From assembly GCA_937871685.1 (NCBI GenBank), contig CALMOL010000128.1, positions 1 through 40,593 of the forward strand: a stretch of 40,593 nt of DNA. Direction: 5' to 3'. Below the pieces are notes generated by a model. The model was not told where the DNA came from. It saw nothing but the letters and a program-made list of their open reading frames with translations, and did not search any database. Positions 1-6,614 of this stretch are shown here, piece after piece; position 1 is the stretch's first letter; each line of letters opens with the position of its first letter. This DNA comes from an uncultured Verrucomicrobiota bacterium. Lineage in GTDB: Bacteria > Verrucomicrobiota > Verrucomicrobiia > Chthoniobacterales > SZAS-18. Position numbers and translations under genes: made by a program.

Positions 1-1
1 C

Positions 2-1777
2 TCCATTTCCCTGCCGCCGCCCCTCGGCGACGATCCCCTCCAGCTTCGCGCGGAGCTGGGCACGGCGCTTTTCTCGCTGCTCTCGCTCGCGCAGGGGATG
101 CACCTCGACACGCCCGCGCTGGCCGAGTTGGGGCGAGCCATTGGCGAGATGCGCTCGCCGTGGGTCTTCGCCGTCGTCGGCGAGGTGAAGGCCGGCAAGT
201 CGCAGTTTCTCAATGCCCTTTTCGGGCGCGACGTCTGCCGCACCGACCTCCTCCCGGCCACCGACCGCGTTCACCTCTTTCGCCACGCCCTTGAGCCACG
301 CGACGCGGCACCGGACGCGCCGGTGGCGGAGCACTTCCGGCCGGTGAATTTTCTGCGCGACTTCCACCTCGCCGACACGCCGGGCATGAACTCGCTGGAG
401 CCCGGCCACAACGCCGCCGTGGAGGCCTTCCTGCCGCGCGCTGACCTCGTCTTCTTTATCCTGCCCATCACCAATCCGTGGGGCGCCGCGCCCTGGGAGT
501 TCCTCGAGCGCATCCAACGGCGCGGCTTGCAGCGCGTGGTGCTCATTCTCCAGCAGTCCGACCTGCGCGAGGACGCCGAGGTGACCACCGTTCTCACCCA
601 CCTGCGGCAGGTGGCGCGCCAGCGCCTTAGCGGCGAGCGGCCCGTCTTCGCCGTCTCCGCCAAAAAGGCGCTGCTCGCCAAGACCACCGGCCACGACAAG
701 CCGCGCTTGTGGGCCGACTCCGGCTTCGGGCCGCTGGAGGAATGGATCAACCGCTTCCTCGCCGCCGATCCCCAGCGCATCGAGAAACTCCACCGCGCCG
801 CGCTCTCTGCGCTCCTCGAGCTGCGCAGCCTCACCGAGCGCGCGCGCTCCTCCCACCGCCTGCTCGCGGATGACCGCGGGCGCCTCATCGCCGTGGCCGC
901 GCGGATGCAGGAGCTGCTCGGGCAACAGCTCCATGCCATCGAGGGGATCCACTTCGACTTCGACCGCGCGCTGGCCCGCTGCTGGCAGCGTGGGGAGCAG
1001 CTCCTCGCCGAGCGCCTGCGCCTATGGCGCGCCTTGCGCGCGTCCCTCGGCCGGGACGACCGCCGCTGGATCGAGCGCTTCCGCGCCAGCCTCGAGCCGG
1101 GCCTGCGCGCCGCTCTCACCCGCGAGGTCGAGCGCGCGCTGCACCGCGTGCAGACCGAGATGCTGGCCGCGCGGGAAACCCTGCGCGGCCTCGTCCACCA
1201 GTGGGCCACCGAGGCCGCCGCCCCGGGGCGCGACGCCCGCGCGGACCGCGCCTCCGAGGACTGGCTCCTCCAGCGCCGTGGGCGCATTCGCGCGTTGGAC
1301 GAGGACGCCGCTCGCCAGCTTTCCGGTCCCGCGCTGGCGAATGACCTGCGCGATCTTTTCCTCGAGGCCGCCGGCGAGCTCCTCACGCACGGCCCTCGCT
1401 CCTCCGCCCTGCCGGCCGACTCGACCGAGGACCTCGCCACCTCGCTCTCGCGCCGCCTCACCGACCTCGCCCTCGACAGCGCCGTGGCCGGCATGCAGGA
1501 GATTCCCGGCGGCCTGGGCATGGGCGCCTCGCTGATCCGGCGCGTCCGCGTGCTGGACGCCTACCATGTGGCGATGTCCGGCCGCGGTGCCGCCATCGCG
1601 CGCTCGATCCGCACTTTGTTCGAGCGGTTGATCGAGACTTATTACGCGAGCCTGATCCGGTTCACCGCTCCCTTTGAGGATTTCCGCCTGACCGAGGAGC
1701 GCCGCTGGCGCGCGCTGATGGAGCAGCTCGGCGCCTTGGAGGCCACGCTGAGCCGCGCTGCTGCCCGACTGGGATGA
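2..1777 (+). CDS. Dynamin-like GTPase (5' end outside window)
   Basis: The frame is open from base 2 to the stop at 1777; the first ATG is at 98, but the upstream codons read as plausible protein, so the gene probably begins outside the window. Counting from the ATG, a P-loop GEVKAGKS lies at residues 28-35, a switch threonine near 55, and the G3 motif DTPG at 93-96. The G4 position reads QQSD rather than NKxD. The remaining 350 or so residues are rich in Leu, Arg and Glu and look helical, as in bacterial dynamin-like proteins. Such proteins bind GTP and usually act at membranes. The family call rests on the G motifs; the specific role is unknown. Confidence 0.75.
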   Translation, partial: SISLPPPLGDDPLQLRAELGTALFSLLSLAQGMHLDTPALAELGRAIGEMRSPWVFAVVGEVKAGKSQFLNALFGRDVCRTDLLPATDRVHLFRHALEPRDAAPDAPVAEHFRPVNFLRDFHLADTPGMNSLEPGHNAAVEAFLPRADLVFFILPITNPWGAAPWEFLERIQRRGLQRVVLILQQSDLREDAEVTTVLTHLRQVARQRLSGERPVFAVSAKKALLAKTTGHDKPRLWADSGFGPLEEWINRFLAADPQRIEKLHRAALSALLELRSLTERARSSHRLLADDRGRLIAVAARMQELLGQQLHAIEGIHFDFDRALARCWQRGEQLLAERLRLWRALRASLGRDDRRWIERFRASLEPGLRAALTREVERALHRVQTEMLAARETLRGLVHQWATEAAAPGRDARADRASEDWLLQRRGRIRALDEDAARQLSGPALANDLRDLFLEAAGELLTHGPRSSALPADSTEDLATSLSRRLTDLALDSAVAGMQEIPGGLGMGASLIRRVRVLDAYHVAMSGRGAAIARSIRTLFERLIETYYASLIRFTAPFEDFRLTEERRWRALMEQLGALEATLSRAAARLG

Positions 1778-1783
1778 GACGAA

Positions 1784-1911
1784 CGGAGAGGATGGAAGAT
1801 GGAGGCTGGCAGCGAGCGCGGCGAGGGACGCAACGCCGCCGGATCGCGCCAACCCGCGATGCTCGATCAACTCACCCGCTCGCTGCCATCTTCCATCCTC
1901 CATCTTCTCCG
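1784..1911. repeat. Heptamer-arm hairpin 1
   Basis: The left arm at 1784-1818 contains GGATGGA-AGATGGA-GGCTGGC heptamers; the right arm at 1877-1911 is close to its reverse complement, giving roughly 30 paired positions around a 58-base loop. It lies at the 3' ends of the convergent GTPase and Nudix genes, and the right arm encodes the last residues of the Nudix protein. It may act as a bidirectional 3'-end structure (inference). Confidence 0.8.
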
Positions 1912-2363
1912 TCCTTCTCCACCTCGATTACCTGCTCATGCACCAGATCGCCAGGCGCGACGGTCACGCGGCCTCGGAAGCGACGGCCGGCAAGGAAGTG
2001 CGGCATCCACTCGCGATCGTCCGCCCACATCTCGTCGTAGGGCAACGCGTCCACCGGGCACCAAAAGGGGATGGCCTCGTCGGTCTCGCGCGGTTCCCCC
2101 TCGTGGCCGCGCGCGAGGAAGATCCCGCAGCGCCACACCTTGTCGCCGCCGAAGTCGAAGACCAGCTCGCCGCGTTGCTCCAGGTCCCGCGGGGTCACGC
2201 AAACCTCCTCCTGCGTTTCACGCACCGCGGCGTCGTGCATGGACTCTCCGGGCTCCGCCTTGCCGCCGGGGCCATTGACCTTGCCCGCGCCAGGGCCACG
2301 CTTCTTGCGGATGAGCAGCAGCTTGCCCTCATGGAGGATGTAGCAAAGCGCGGCGTCTTGCAG
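1872..2363 (-). CDS. Nudix hydrolase, MTH1-like (oxidised purine NTP pyrophosphatase)
   Basis: The protein carries a full Nudix box, G-x5-E-x7-RETQEEV, within GKAEPGESMHDAAVRETQEE. C-terminal to it the order GELVFDF, DEAIPFW, LPYDEMWADD and a closing FRGRV segment matches human MTH1/NUDT1, so hydrolysis of 8-oxo-dGTP or similar oxidised nucleotides is the likely reaction. Length is near the 156 residues of MTH1. No ATG is found where translation should begin; the frame stays open upstream, and CTG at 2363 is given here only as a plausible start, with a TTG at 2504 lying inside a repeat. The last ~14 residues are encoded by a repeat arm. The adjacent fpg gene handles the same lesion in DNA. 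Confidence 0.82.
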   Translation of the reverse strand: MQDAALCYILHEGKLLLIRKKRGPGAGKVNGPGGKAEPGESMHDAAVRETQEEVCVTPRDLEQRGELVFDFGGDKVWRCGIFLARGHEGEPRETDEAIPFWCPVDALPYDEMWADDREWMPHFLAGRRFRGRVTVAPGDLVHEQVIEVEKDGEDGGWKMAASG

Positions 2364-2368
2364 GGGGA

Positions 2369-2522
2369 AGGGAAGTTGAGGGTTGGGGGAAGAGATCGCC
2401 GTCCGCGGAAACGTGGCGCGGACGAAAAGAGAGAGGGGTGTTGCGAAGGGCTGCCCGCAAGACAGCGCGGCGGTTTCGTTTGGCGCATTTCCCTCAACTC
2501 TCAACTTTCAACCCTCAACTTC
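2369..2522. repeat. Heptamer-arm hairpin 2
   Basis: The left arm 2369-2389 (GTTGAGG words) pairs with the right arm 2491-2522, which is a run of CTCAACT, CTCAACT, TTCAACC, CTCAACT heptamers. It fills the gap between the Nudix gene and the upstream fpg gene, both on the minus strand, and abuts the probable start of the Nudix protein. Confidence 0.75.
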
Positions 2523-3357
2523 AGCTCAGCCTCCTCGGCTGGCACGCCGGGCACCAGCACGTCGTGCGGCCGCCGACGGTCTCGCGCACTAGGCCGCCGC
2601 GGCAGCGTGGGCATTTGCCGCCGTCCTCCCAGCGATGCGGGAAAAGCCAGGAGTCCGGGTATTTCCAGTCGGGCGAGATCACGCGCACGGCGTCGCGCGT
2701 GACGCGGCGGACTGTGCGCCAGAGGTCAGCGACCTCGGCGGGGTCGAGTGACCCAGCCGGGGTCTCGGGATGAAGGCCGGCGCGCCAAAGGATCTCGTCG
2801 GCCATCCAGTTGCCGATGCCGGGGAAGCGCTCTTGCATGAGAAGCACCGCCTTAAGTGGGGCGCGCTTGCGCCGGGTAAGAAACGCACCGAGCGCCTTTG
2901 TGGTAAATTCGCCCGAGAGCAAGTTCGGGGGCAGATCGCGCCACCAGGCGGGATCTTCCGCGCCAGGATGGAAAAGCACGCGCCCAAAGTGCCGAGTGTC
3001 GCGGAAGACGAGCTTCCGGCCGCCGCGTTGATGCAGCACAAGGTGATCATGCTTGCCGCGCTCCCAGGGTTCCGGCGCGCCGGGCTCAGCCACAAGGAGG
3101 TCGCCCTGCATCCCGAGGTGCAGCCCCATGTGTGCGTGCGGCGGGGCGTCCGGCGCGGGGCCGAAGCGAAACAGCATCTGCTTGCCATGCGCCGCCGAGG
3201 AAAGGAGCACCGAGCCGACGAGCGCGCGCTCGAAGGCGCGCAGATCCACGCCGCGGAACACACGCACCTTCGGGCTGGTCGAGAGCGACTCAATTACCCC
3301 GCCGCGGCCCACGTCCCACAGGCGGCGGGCGAGTTCGACTTCGGCGAGTTCGGGCAT
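2521..3357 (-). CDS. mutM: Formamidopyrimidine-DNA glycosylase / Fpg-Nei family
   Basis: The protein starts MPELAEVE, the Fpg/Nei N-terminus that supplies the catalytic Pro2 and Glu3 (usually MPELPEVE). A helix-two-turn-helix segment GIGNWMADEILWRAGLHP lies near residues 180-197, and a C-terminal zinc finger has CPRC and CPAC cysteine pairs. The length of 278 residues is normal. It should excise 8-oxoguanine or fragmented purines from DNA by base excision. The ATG at 3357 fits the conserved N-terminus. The MTH1-like sanitising enzyme directly downstream on the same strand makes this a two-gene oxidised-guanine module. Fpg and Nei members cannot be separated with certainty here. Confidence 0.88.
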   Translation of the reverse strand: MPELAEVELARRLWDVGRGGVIESLSTSPKVRVFRGVDLRAFERALVGSVLLSSAAHGKQMLFRFGPAPDAPPHAHMGLHLGMQGDLLVAEPGAPEPWERGKHDHLVLHQRGGRKLVFRDTRHFGRVLFHPGAEDPAWWRDLPPNLLSGEFTTKALGAFLTRRKRAPLKAVLLMQERFPGIGNWMADEILWRAGLHPETPAGSLDPAEVADLWRTVRRVTRDAVRVISPDWKYPDSWLFPHRWEDGGKCPRCRGGLVRETVGGRTTCWCPACQPRRLS

Positions 3358-3444
3358 GAGCGGTGCGGGCGAGAGGGCGGCAAGAATAAGTTGCGGTCAG
3401 GGAGTGTCGAGCTAGTTTCCGGGTTCTGCGCAAACGGCTTGAAC

Positions 3445-3516
3445 GCCAGGGTAGCTCAGAGGTAGAGCAGGGGACTCATAAGCCCTTGGTCGGGAGTTCA
3501 ATTCTCCCCCCTGGCA
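3445..3516 (+). tRNA. tRNA-Met(CAT), canonical
   Basis: Acceptor GCCAGGG/CCCTGGC is perfect, positions 8-9 are TA, and the D-arm is GCTC/GAGC with loop AGAGGTA containing GG. The anticodon loop is CTCATAA; the T-stem GGGAG/CTCCC has loop TTCAATT. Discriminator A, no encoded CCA. This normal gene is the reference for the abnormal array downstream. CAT could also be tRNA-Ile2. Confidence 0.93.
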
Positions 3517-3855
3517 CTCCCAGAACAGAGGGCCGACGACAGGGTAAAAAGGACAAAGTCTCCATCGGAATCCGCTGCCCGTCGCTGAATCGCGGCGTTG
3601 CCGCAGGTGTCATCAAACATCCACCACAAAAGCCTGAAAGGCTTGGATTCGCCGAGACTGAAGGCGATCTACGTCGCCAATGGCACCATGGCGATCTGAG
3701 TCGGCTGCACGCGACGCGAGGCTCCCGCGAGCCAATTGGATGTCAACATCTGGAATGCCAGACAGCGATAGTGCCGACCGATGATGACACCTGCTGGACG
3801 GTGGGATCCAGGCGAATGACCGGGCGATTGCCGTCGTTTTGTGCGAGAGCCATCC
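3517..3855. other. Non-coding or decayed stretch
   Basis: No convincing gene or RNA is seen between tRNA-Met and the small ORF. Open frames here are compositional and one runs through the tRNA. A short inverted repeat AAGCCT/AGGCTT occurs near 3629-3644. Confidence 0.4.
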
Positions 3856-4143
3856 ATGCGGATCTCCGAGCACATCTTCGAGAACCAAGAAATCGTCCTC
3901 GACTTCGCGGAGTTCAACCACTGCGAGTTCAAGGGCTGCCGGATGAAGCTCTTCGGGCACGGCGACTTCTCGCTGATCAACTGCACGCTCGATGACCGGT
4001 GCCGCATCGAGATCGCGGGGCCGGCGGGCCGCACGCTCGCGATGCTCTCCAAACTCAGGCAAGCAGGCTTTTCCGACTTTGTGGATCGAGTGCTGGAGAG
4101 CGTCCGAAGCGGAAAGATTTCGGACTCGGGGGCCGAACTGTGA
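3856..4143 (+). CDS. Hypothetical protein, pentapeptide-like beta-helix pattern
   Basis: A 95-residue protein from ATG 3856 (a GTG at 3841 would add five residues). The N-terminal half has regularly spaced Phe and Cys, as in FNHCEFKGCRMKLFG and FSLINCTL, resembling a short right-handed beta-helix. The C-terminal half (AGRTLAMLSKLRQAGFSD) looks helical. No catalytic motif is visible and I do not recognise the family. It stands alone between tRNA-Met and an ORF-poor region. The sequence looks like a genuine protein rather than a shadow frame, but its function is unknown. Confidence 0.6.
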   Translation: MRISEHIFENQEIVLDFAEFNHCEFKGCRMKLFGHGDFSLINCTLDDRCRIEIAGPAGRTLAMLSKLRQAGFSDFVDRVLESVRSGKISDSGAEL

Positions 4144-4408
4144 TGCTCCCCCGGAAGCTTTCGTGTGAGCAGGACTCTGCCTCGTCCGATCATGACACGT
4201 GCCACGGTTCGCGCCGGGAACTGCGTGCGCAACTGGAGATGGAGATTTCCGCGCGGCCACGATCGCGCTCGGTTTATGGAAGATCGCCGGCGCGACCGAT
4301 CACTACGCGGGTTTGCCTTCGCGGGCCTTGATCGAGCCGGCTGGATGTTACATCGCCTCCTTAAACTCATGCGCTAAGAAAATAGTTGCGAAGAAATCGA
4401 ATTTCTCT

Positions 4409-4437
4409 TTGACGGGTTACGTCTGGCCATTTAGCAT
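4409..4437 (+). promoter_or_regulatory. Candidate sigma70-type promoter
   Basis: TTGACG at 4409-4414 and TAGCAT at 4432-4437 are separated by 17 bp. Transcription would begin near 4444, just before a 42-codon ORF and about 200 bp before a strong terminator. Based on motif match and layout only. Confidence 0.4.
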
Positions 4438-4448
4438 CCGCCACTTCC

Positions 4449-4577
4449 ATGCACGAGATTCTTCAAAGCCTATGCCGCCAGTCGCGCGTCTCCGACGCCG
4501 CGAAGGCGTGGTTTTGCGACCTCGGGAGCGAAATGAATCCCGGTTACACCGTGCCGACGCGCTCCATCTCAGGCTGA
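4449..4577 (+). CDS. Possible 42-residue small ORF within a short transcript
   Basis: ATG 4449 to TGA 4577 would encode a 42-residue peptide beginning MHEILQSLCRQSRVSD. It sits between a candidate promoter at 4409-4437 and a strong terminator at 4608-4642, so a transcript of about 200 nt is plausible. The ATG would lie only a few bases from the predicted RNA start, with no room for a normal ribosome binding site. The transcript could instead be a small non-coding RNA. No homology is recognised. The alternatives cannot be separated from sequence alone. Confidence 0.3.
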   Translation: MHEILQSLCRQSRVSDAAKAWFCDLGSEMNPGYTVPTRSISG

Positions 4578-4607
4578 CTCAAGTTCTCGAACTCTTTCCT
4601 TCCGTTG

Positions 4608-4642
4608 AACCCTGTCAGCCTTCTGGCGACAGGGTTTTTTGT
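4608..4642 (+). terminator. Rho-independent terminator
   Basis: The stem ACCCTGTC/GACAGGGT encloses a loop with a further GCC/GGC pairing and is followed by TTTTTTG. It ends the short transcription unit starting near 4444. Confidence 0.85.
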
Positions 4643-4687
4643 TGTCCAGCTTTTCCCAGTCTCAACACGATGAAATAACCCAATCCT

Positions 4688-4739
4688 CCCCACACGGACG
4701 AAAAAGACCCCCGGAACCAGCGCTAACTGATTCCGGGGG
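4688..4739 (-). terminator. Strong hairpin, terminator on the minus strand
   Basis: CCCCCGGAA and TTCCGGGGG pair around a short loop. Read on the minus strand, TCTTTTTC follows the stem, so it would end a minus-strand transcript coming from 4740 upward, where no minus-strand gene is evident. Confidence 0.6.
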
Positions 4740-5073
4740 CGATTCGGACGCAAAATCTAACGGACCTCGCGGGCCTCGCTCGAACTCTTTGTCCACGGCT
4801 AACGTGGCGCTGGAACGGGCAAAGTCAATCGCTCCTTCGGAGCGATATTAGGACCGCTTTGTCTGGGATTTAATTCCCCGCGGGAGGGAACACCCTTTTT
4901 CAATTCCAAAGGCCTTTATAGGAGGTGAGCCTGAATCACCGAAACAGCCGCCGTGAAAAACCTGCGGGCTGGTCCTCGAAAGAGGAGCAGGGGTGTTCAT
5001 TCATTGTTATTTCCGCGTGGGCAGGAGCGAGGCGAAGCCACACCACGGTTGCCCCTCCCCCAGCGCGATGATT
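4740..5073. other. Structured, gene-free leader region before the tRNA array
   Basis: No protein or tRNA is convincing here. Local hairpins include CGCTCC-TTCG-GAGCG (4830-4845, UUCG tetraloop) and TCCTC-GAAA-GAGGA (4975-4988, GNRA-type loop), which suggest structured RNA. I looked for tmRNA, RNase P RNA and SRP RNA signatures and did not find them. Confidence 0.35.
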
Positions 5074-5147
5074 GCGGTCGTCGTCCAACAGCAAGACGGC
5101 GCGTTGCCAACGCGCAGACCCCGGGGCGGCGCCGGGCGATCGCACCA
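5074..5147 (+). tRNA. Array tRNA-Gly(GCC)
   Basis: Acceptor GCGGTCG/CGATCGC, D-arm GTCC-loop-AGAC with loop AACAGCA (no GG), anticodon stem GCGCG/CGCGC with loop TTGCCAA. The T-stem is CCCGG/CCGGG with the non-standard loop GGCGGCG. Discriminator A followed by encoded CCA. First recognisable gene of the array. Confidence 0.85.
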
Positions 5148-5149
5148 AC

Positions 5150-5223
5150 ACGGCGGGCACCAGCTTGTGCGGCGAGGTCTCCAAAACCTTGCCGGCTCGG
5201 AGCAGCACCGAGACGCCGTGCCA
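5150..5223 (+). tRNA. Array tRNA-Trp(CCA)
   Basis: Acceptor ACGGCGG/ACGCCGT with one mismatch, D-stem GCAC/GTGC, anticodon stem GAGGT/ACCTT with loop CTCCAAA, T-stem CTCGG/CCGAG with loop AGCAGCA. Discriminator G, which is the tryptophan identity base, then encoded CCA. Two bases separate it from the preceding gene. Confidence 0.8.
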
Positions 5224-5238
5224 GTTTTCTCAAGAAAT

Positions 5239-5314
5239 GGGGGCGCATGTTCCAGAGGGGCGATGCTGCCTTGCAAGCAGCGTGTGGCGGGTGCGAGTCC
5301 CGTCGCCTCCACCA
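5239..5314 (+). tRNA. Array tRNA-Ala(TGC) with G3:U70
   Basis: Acceptor GGGGGCG/CGCCTCC places a G3:U70 wobble, the key alanine identity pair. The anticodon stem GCTGC/GCAGC holds loop CTTGCAA. The T-stem GCGGG/CCCGT has loop TGCGAGT. The D-arm is degenerate, with at best a three-base loop. Discriminator A plus encoded CCA. Confidence 0.85.
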
Positions 5315-5323
5315 TTTTTCAAC

Positions 5324-5396
5324 TGCGGGAAGCCCTGGGGGCCAGCCGGTCTCATAAGCCGCGCTGCGCACGGTTCAAATCCGTGTCCCGCAACCA
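5324..5396 (+). tRNA. Array tRNA-Met(CAT)
   Basis: Acceptor TGCGGGA/TCCCGCA, anticodon loop CTCATAA closed by four pairs, T-stem CACGG/CCGTG with near-standard loop TTCAAAT, discriminator A and encoded CCA. Only 15 bases lie between acceptor and anticodon stem, so the D-arm is shortened (GCCC/GGGC with a three-base loop). A different sequence from the canonical tRNA-Met at 3445. Could be Ile2. Confidence 0.85.
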
Positions 5397-5415
5397 TTTC
5401 AGCTAATCCCAAAGA

Positions 5416-5506
5416 GGGGTCGTAGGCCCGTAAAGATCGGGCGCTGCCTGTAACGCAGATGCGGCGGACGCCGCCAACGTCGGAGCATTACCGACCGGCC
5501 CTACCA
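5416..5506 (+). tRNA. Array tRNA-Tyr(GTA), long variable arm
   Basis: Acceptor GGGGTCG/CGGCCCT, TA at 8-9, D-stem GCCCG/CGGGC, anticodon loop CTGTAAC closed by CTGC/GCAG. The long variable arm GGCGG-ACG-CCGCC is what bacterial tRNA-Tyr should have. T-stem GTCGG/CCGAC, loop AGCATTA. Discriminator A plus encoded CCA. Confidence 0.85.
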
Positions 5507-5510
5507 TTTT

Positions 5511-5582
5511 AGGTCCGTGGAGGATGAGTTCTCTCACCGCTCTGTCGAAGCGGGGAAGCGGGTGCGAGTCCCGCCGGGCCTG
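5511..5582 (+). tRNA. Array tRNA-Asp(GTC)
   Basis: Acceptor AGGTCCG/CGGGCCT, anticodon stem CCGCT/AGCGG with loop CTGTCGA, T-stem GCGGG/CCCGC with loop TGCGAGT. Discriminator G, the aspartate identity base. The D-stem is only GAG/CTC. No encoded CCA. Confidence 0.82.
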
Positions 5583-5592
5583 GTCGTCAGGA

Positions 5593-5641
5593 GGCGCGGA
5601 AGGCCGCGGCCGTGGTCGGGGGGCCACGCCGCGGCCGCGCC
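5593..5641. other. Long GC-rich hairpin inside the tRNA array
   Basis: GGCGC, GGCCGCGG and CGTGG pair in order with CCACG, CCGCGGCC and GCGCC around a short loop. It lies in the 83-bp gap between tRNA-Asp and tRNA-Pro. A T-run follows about 10 bases later, too far for a standard terminator. It may be a processing signal or a collapsed tRNA. Confidence 0.5.
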
Positions 5642-5665
5642 ATGGCGACAGTTTTTATCTTCAAA

Positions 5666-5738
5666 CGCGCGCGAGGGAGCCAGCGAACCCGCCTGCCTTG
5701 GGAGCAGGAAACGCCCGGCGCCACACCGGGGCGCGCGA
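5666..5738 (+). tRNA. Array tRNA-Pro(TGG)
   Basis: Acceptor CGCGCGC/GCGCGCG, D-stem GGG/CCC, anticodon stem CCTGC/GCAGG with loop CTTGGGA, T-stem CCCGG/CCGGG with non-standard loop CGCCACA. Discriminator A, as expected for proline. No encoded CCA. Confidence 0.8.
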
Positions 5739-5760
5739 GATTTCCCAACCGCTTCACCAC

Positions 5761-5843
5761 GCCGGCGTGGCCGAAAGCGAAACCAGACCATGCGCGCCGC
5801 GAAGACCGGCGCGGCCTTGAAGGGGCAATTCCTTCCGCCGGCA
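5761..5843 (+). tRNA. Array tRNA-Leu, anticodon probably AAG
   Basis: Acceptor GCCGGCG/CGCCGGC and T-stem GAAGG/CCTTC with loop GGCAATT are clear; discriminator A. The best anticodon arm is CGCCG-CGAAGAC-CGGCG, giving AAG with an unusual G33. The extended D-region and the seven-base variable region CGGCCTT resemble the Leu(CAG) gene at 6358, which supports Leu. No encoded CCA. The anticodon is the least certain part. Confidence 0.6.
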
Positions 5844-5854
5844 GATTCTTCAAC

Positions 5855-5930
5855 GCCCACGAATACAAAGAGACGCGTGACCTGGCCTTCATCCAGGAGC
5901 TAGCCGGTGCGAGTCCGGCCGTGGGCGCCA
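5855..5930 (+). tRNA. Array tRNA-Glu(TTC)
   Basis: Acceptor GCCCACG/CGTGGGC, anticodon stem CCTGG/CCAGG with loop CCTTCAT (C at 33 instead of T), T-stem GCCGG/CCGGC with loop TGCGAGT. Discriminator G and encoded CCA. The D-region has no clear stem. Confidence 0.8.
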
Positions 5931-5944
5931 TTTTCCTTCCCTGC

Positions 5945-6015
5945 TGCCAGGTGGCGTAACCGCAACGCATCCGGCCCACACCCGGAAGTCCAGGGTGCAA
6001 CTCCCTGCCTGGCAA
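5945..6015 (+). tRNA. Array tRNA-Val(CAC)
   Basis: Acceptor TGCCAGG/CCTGGCA, anticodon stem TCCGG/CCGGA with loop CCCACAC (C33), T-stem CAGGG/CCCTG with loop TGCAACT. D-stem GCG/CGC. Discriminator A, as for valine. No encoded CCA. Confidence 0.8.
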
Positions 6016-6022
6016 GACTTTC

Positions 6023-6093
6023 CGCTTCGTAGCTCAATAGCAGAGCAGCCGGCTGATAACCGGCCGACGGCGGCGCGATACCGCCCGAAGCGA
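6023..6093 (+). tRNA. Array tRNA-Ile(GAT)
   Basis: Acceptor CGCTTCG/CGAAGCG, TA at 8-9, D-stem GCTC/GAGC with loop AATAGCA (AG where GG is normal), anticodon stem GCCGG/CCGGC with loop CTGATAA, T-stem GGCGG/CCGCC with loop CGCGATA. Discriminator A, no encoded CCA. Confidence 0.88.
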
Positions 6094-6105
6094 TTTTCCC
6101 CATTC

Positions 6106-6180
6106 CGCTGCGTAGCTTATGCAGAAGAGCGTTGCCCTGAAGAGGCAAAGGAGCCGGTGCGACTCCGGCAGCAGCGGCCA
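6106..6180 (+). tRNA. Array tRNA-Phe(GAA)
   Basis: Acceptor CGCTGCG/AGCAGCG (one mismatch at 7-66), TA at 8-9, anticodon stem TTGCC/GGCAA with loop CTGAAGA, T-stem GCCGG/CCGGC with loop TGCGACT. Discriminator G (A is usual for Phe) plus encoded CCA. Confidence 0.85.
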
Positions 6181-6190
6181 TTTTTTCAAA

Positions 6191-6262
6191 GCGCGACTGA
6201 TGTATCAGCTCGCATGGCGGTCTTCCAAACCGCTCGGCCCGGGGCAGCACCGGGGTCGCGCA
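6191..6262 (+). tRNA. Array tRNA-Gly(TCC)
   Basis: Acceptor GCGCGAC/GTCGCGC, D-stem ATG/CAT, anticodon stem GCGGT/ACCGC with loop CTTCCAA, T-stem CCCGG/CCGGG with loop GGCAGCA. Discriminator A, no encoded CCA. Confidence 0.82.
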
Positions 6263-6273
6263 CGTCTTTCCAT

Positions 6274-6346
6274 TCCCGCGTGGCAGATCGAGCTCATGGC
6301 CCCTCCCGTAAAGGGGACCACGCCGGTGCAACTCCGGCCGCGGGAT
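6274..6346 (+). tRNA. Array tRNA-Thr(CGT)
   Basis: Acceptor TCCCGCG/CGCGGGA, anticodon stem CCCCT/AGGGG with loop CCCGTAA (C33), T-stem GCCGG/CCGGC with loop TGCAACT. Discriminator T, no encoded CCA. The D-arm is hard to assign. Confidence 0.78.
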
Positions 6347-6357
6347 CATCTTTTCAT

Positions 6358-6438
6358 CGGCTCGTGGTTTAGCGGGAACAGCAGACCGTTCCGCCTCAGA
6401 AGCGGAGAGCCTTGGGAGTGCAAGTCTCCCCGAGCCGA
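6358..6438 (+). tRNA. Array tRNA-Leu(CAG), short variable loop
   Basis: Acceptor CGGCTCG/CGAGCCG, anticodon stem TCCGC/GCGGA with loop CTCAGAA, T-stem GGGAG/CTCCC with loop TGCAAGT, discriminator A. The variable region is only GAGCCTT, whereas bacterial tRNA-Leu normally has a long arm. No encoded CCA. Confidence 0.8.
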
Positions 6439-6447
6439 CGATTTCAT

Positions 6448-6524
6448 CACGCGCATGCCAAAGGAGCCGAGGCGGCGGATTGCAAACCCGCTCTTACCCG
6501 GTGCGAGTCCGGGGCGCGTGTCCA
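6448..6524 (+). tRNA. Array tRNA-Cys(GCA)
   Basis: Acceptor CACGCGC/GCGCGTG, D-stem GCC/GGC, anticodon loop TTGCAAA, T-stem CCCGG/CCGGG with loop TGCGAGT. Discriminator T, the main cysteine identity base, plus encoded CCA. Confidence 0.85.
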
Positions 6525-6532
6525 TTTTCAGC

Positions 6533-6604
6533 GGGGGCGTCGTCCAAGAGCCGGATGCCGCGCCGACATCGCGAAGATCGAGGCGCCAACTCCTCGCTTC
6601 CCCT
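6533..6604 (+). tRNA. Array tRNA-Val(GAC), probable
   Basis: D-stem GTC/GAT, anticodon stem CGCG/CGCG with loop CCGACAT (C33), T-stem CGAGG/CCTCG with an eight-base loop. The acceptor GGGGGCG pairs with CTTCCCC with one mismatch, so the ends are uncertain by a few bases. No encoded CCA. Confidence 0.6.
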
Positions 6605-6614
6605 CCTCTTTCAT

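Noticed and set aside
3486..3995. 169-codon ORF downstream of tRNA-Met
   Set aside because: It begins inside the tRNA gene, has no domain-like sequence and overlaps the better small ORF at 3856.
4736..5070. tmRNA gene
   Set aside because: GGGGGCGATTCGG looks slightly like a tmRNA 5' end, but there is no ALAA-type tag frame and no tRNA-like 3' end with a GTTCRA T-loop.
5012..5073. Extra tRNA before tRNA-Gly(GCC)
   Set aside because: CGCGTGGG and CCCAGCGCG can pair with a bulge, but no anticodon or T-arm can be fitted.
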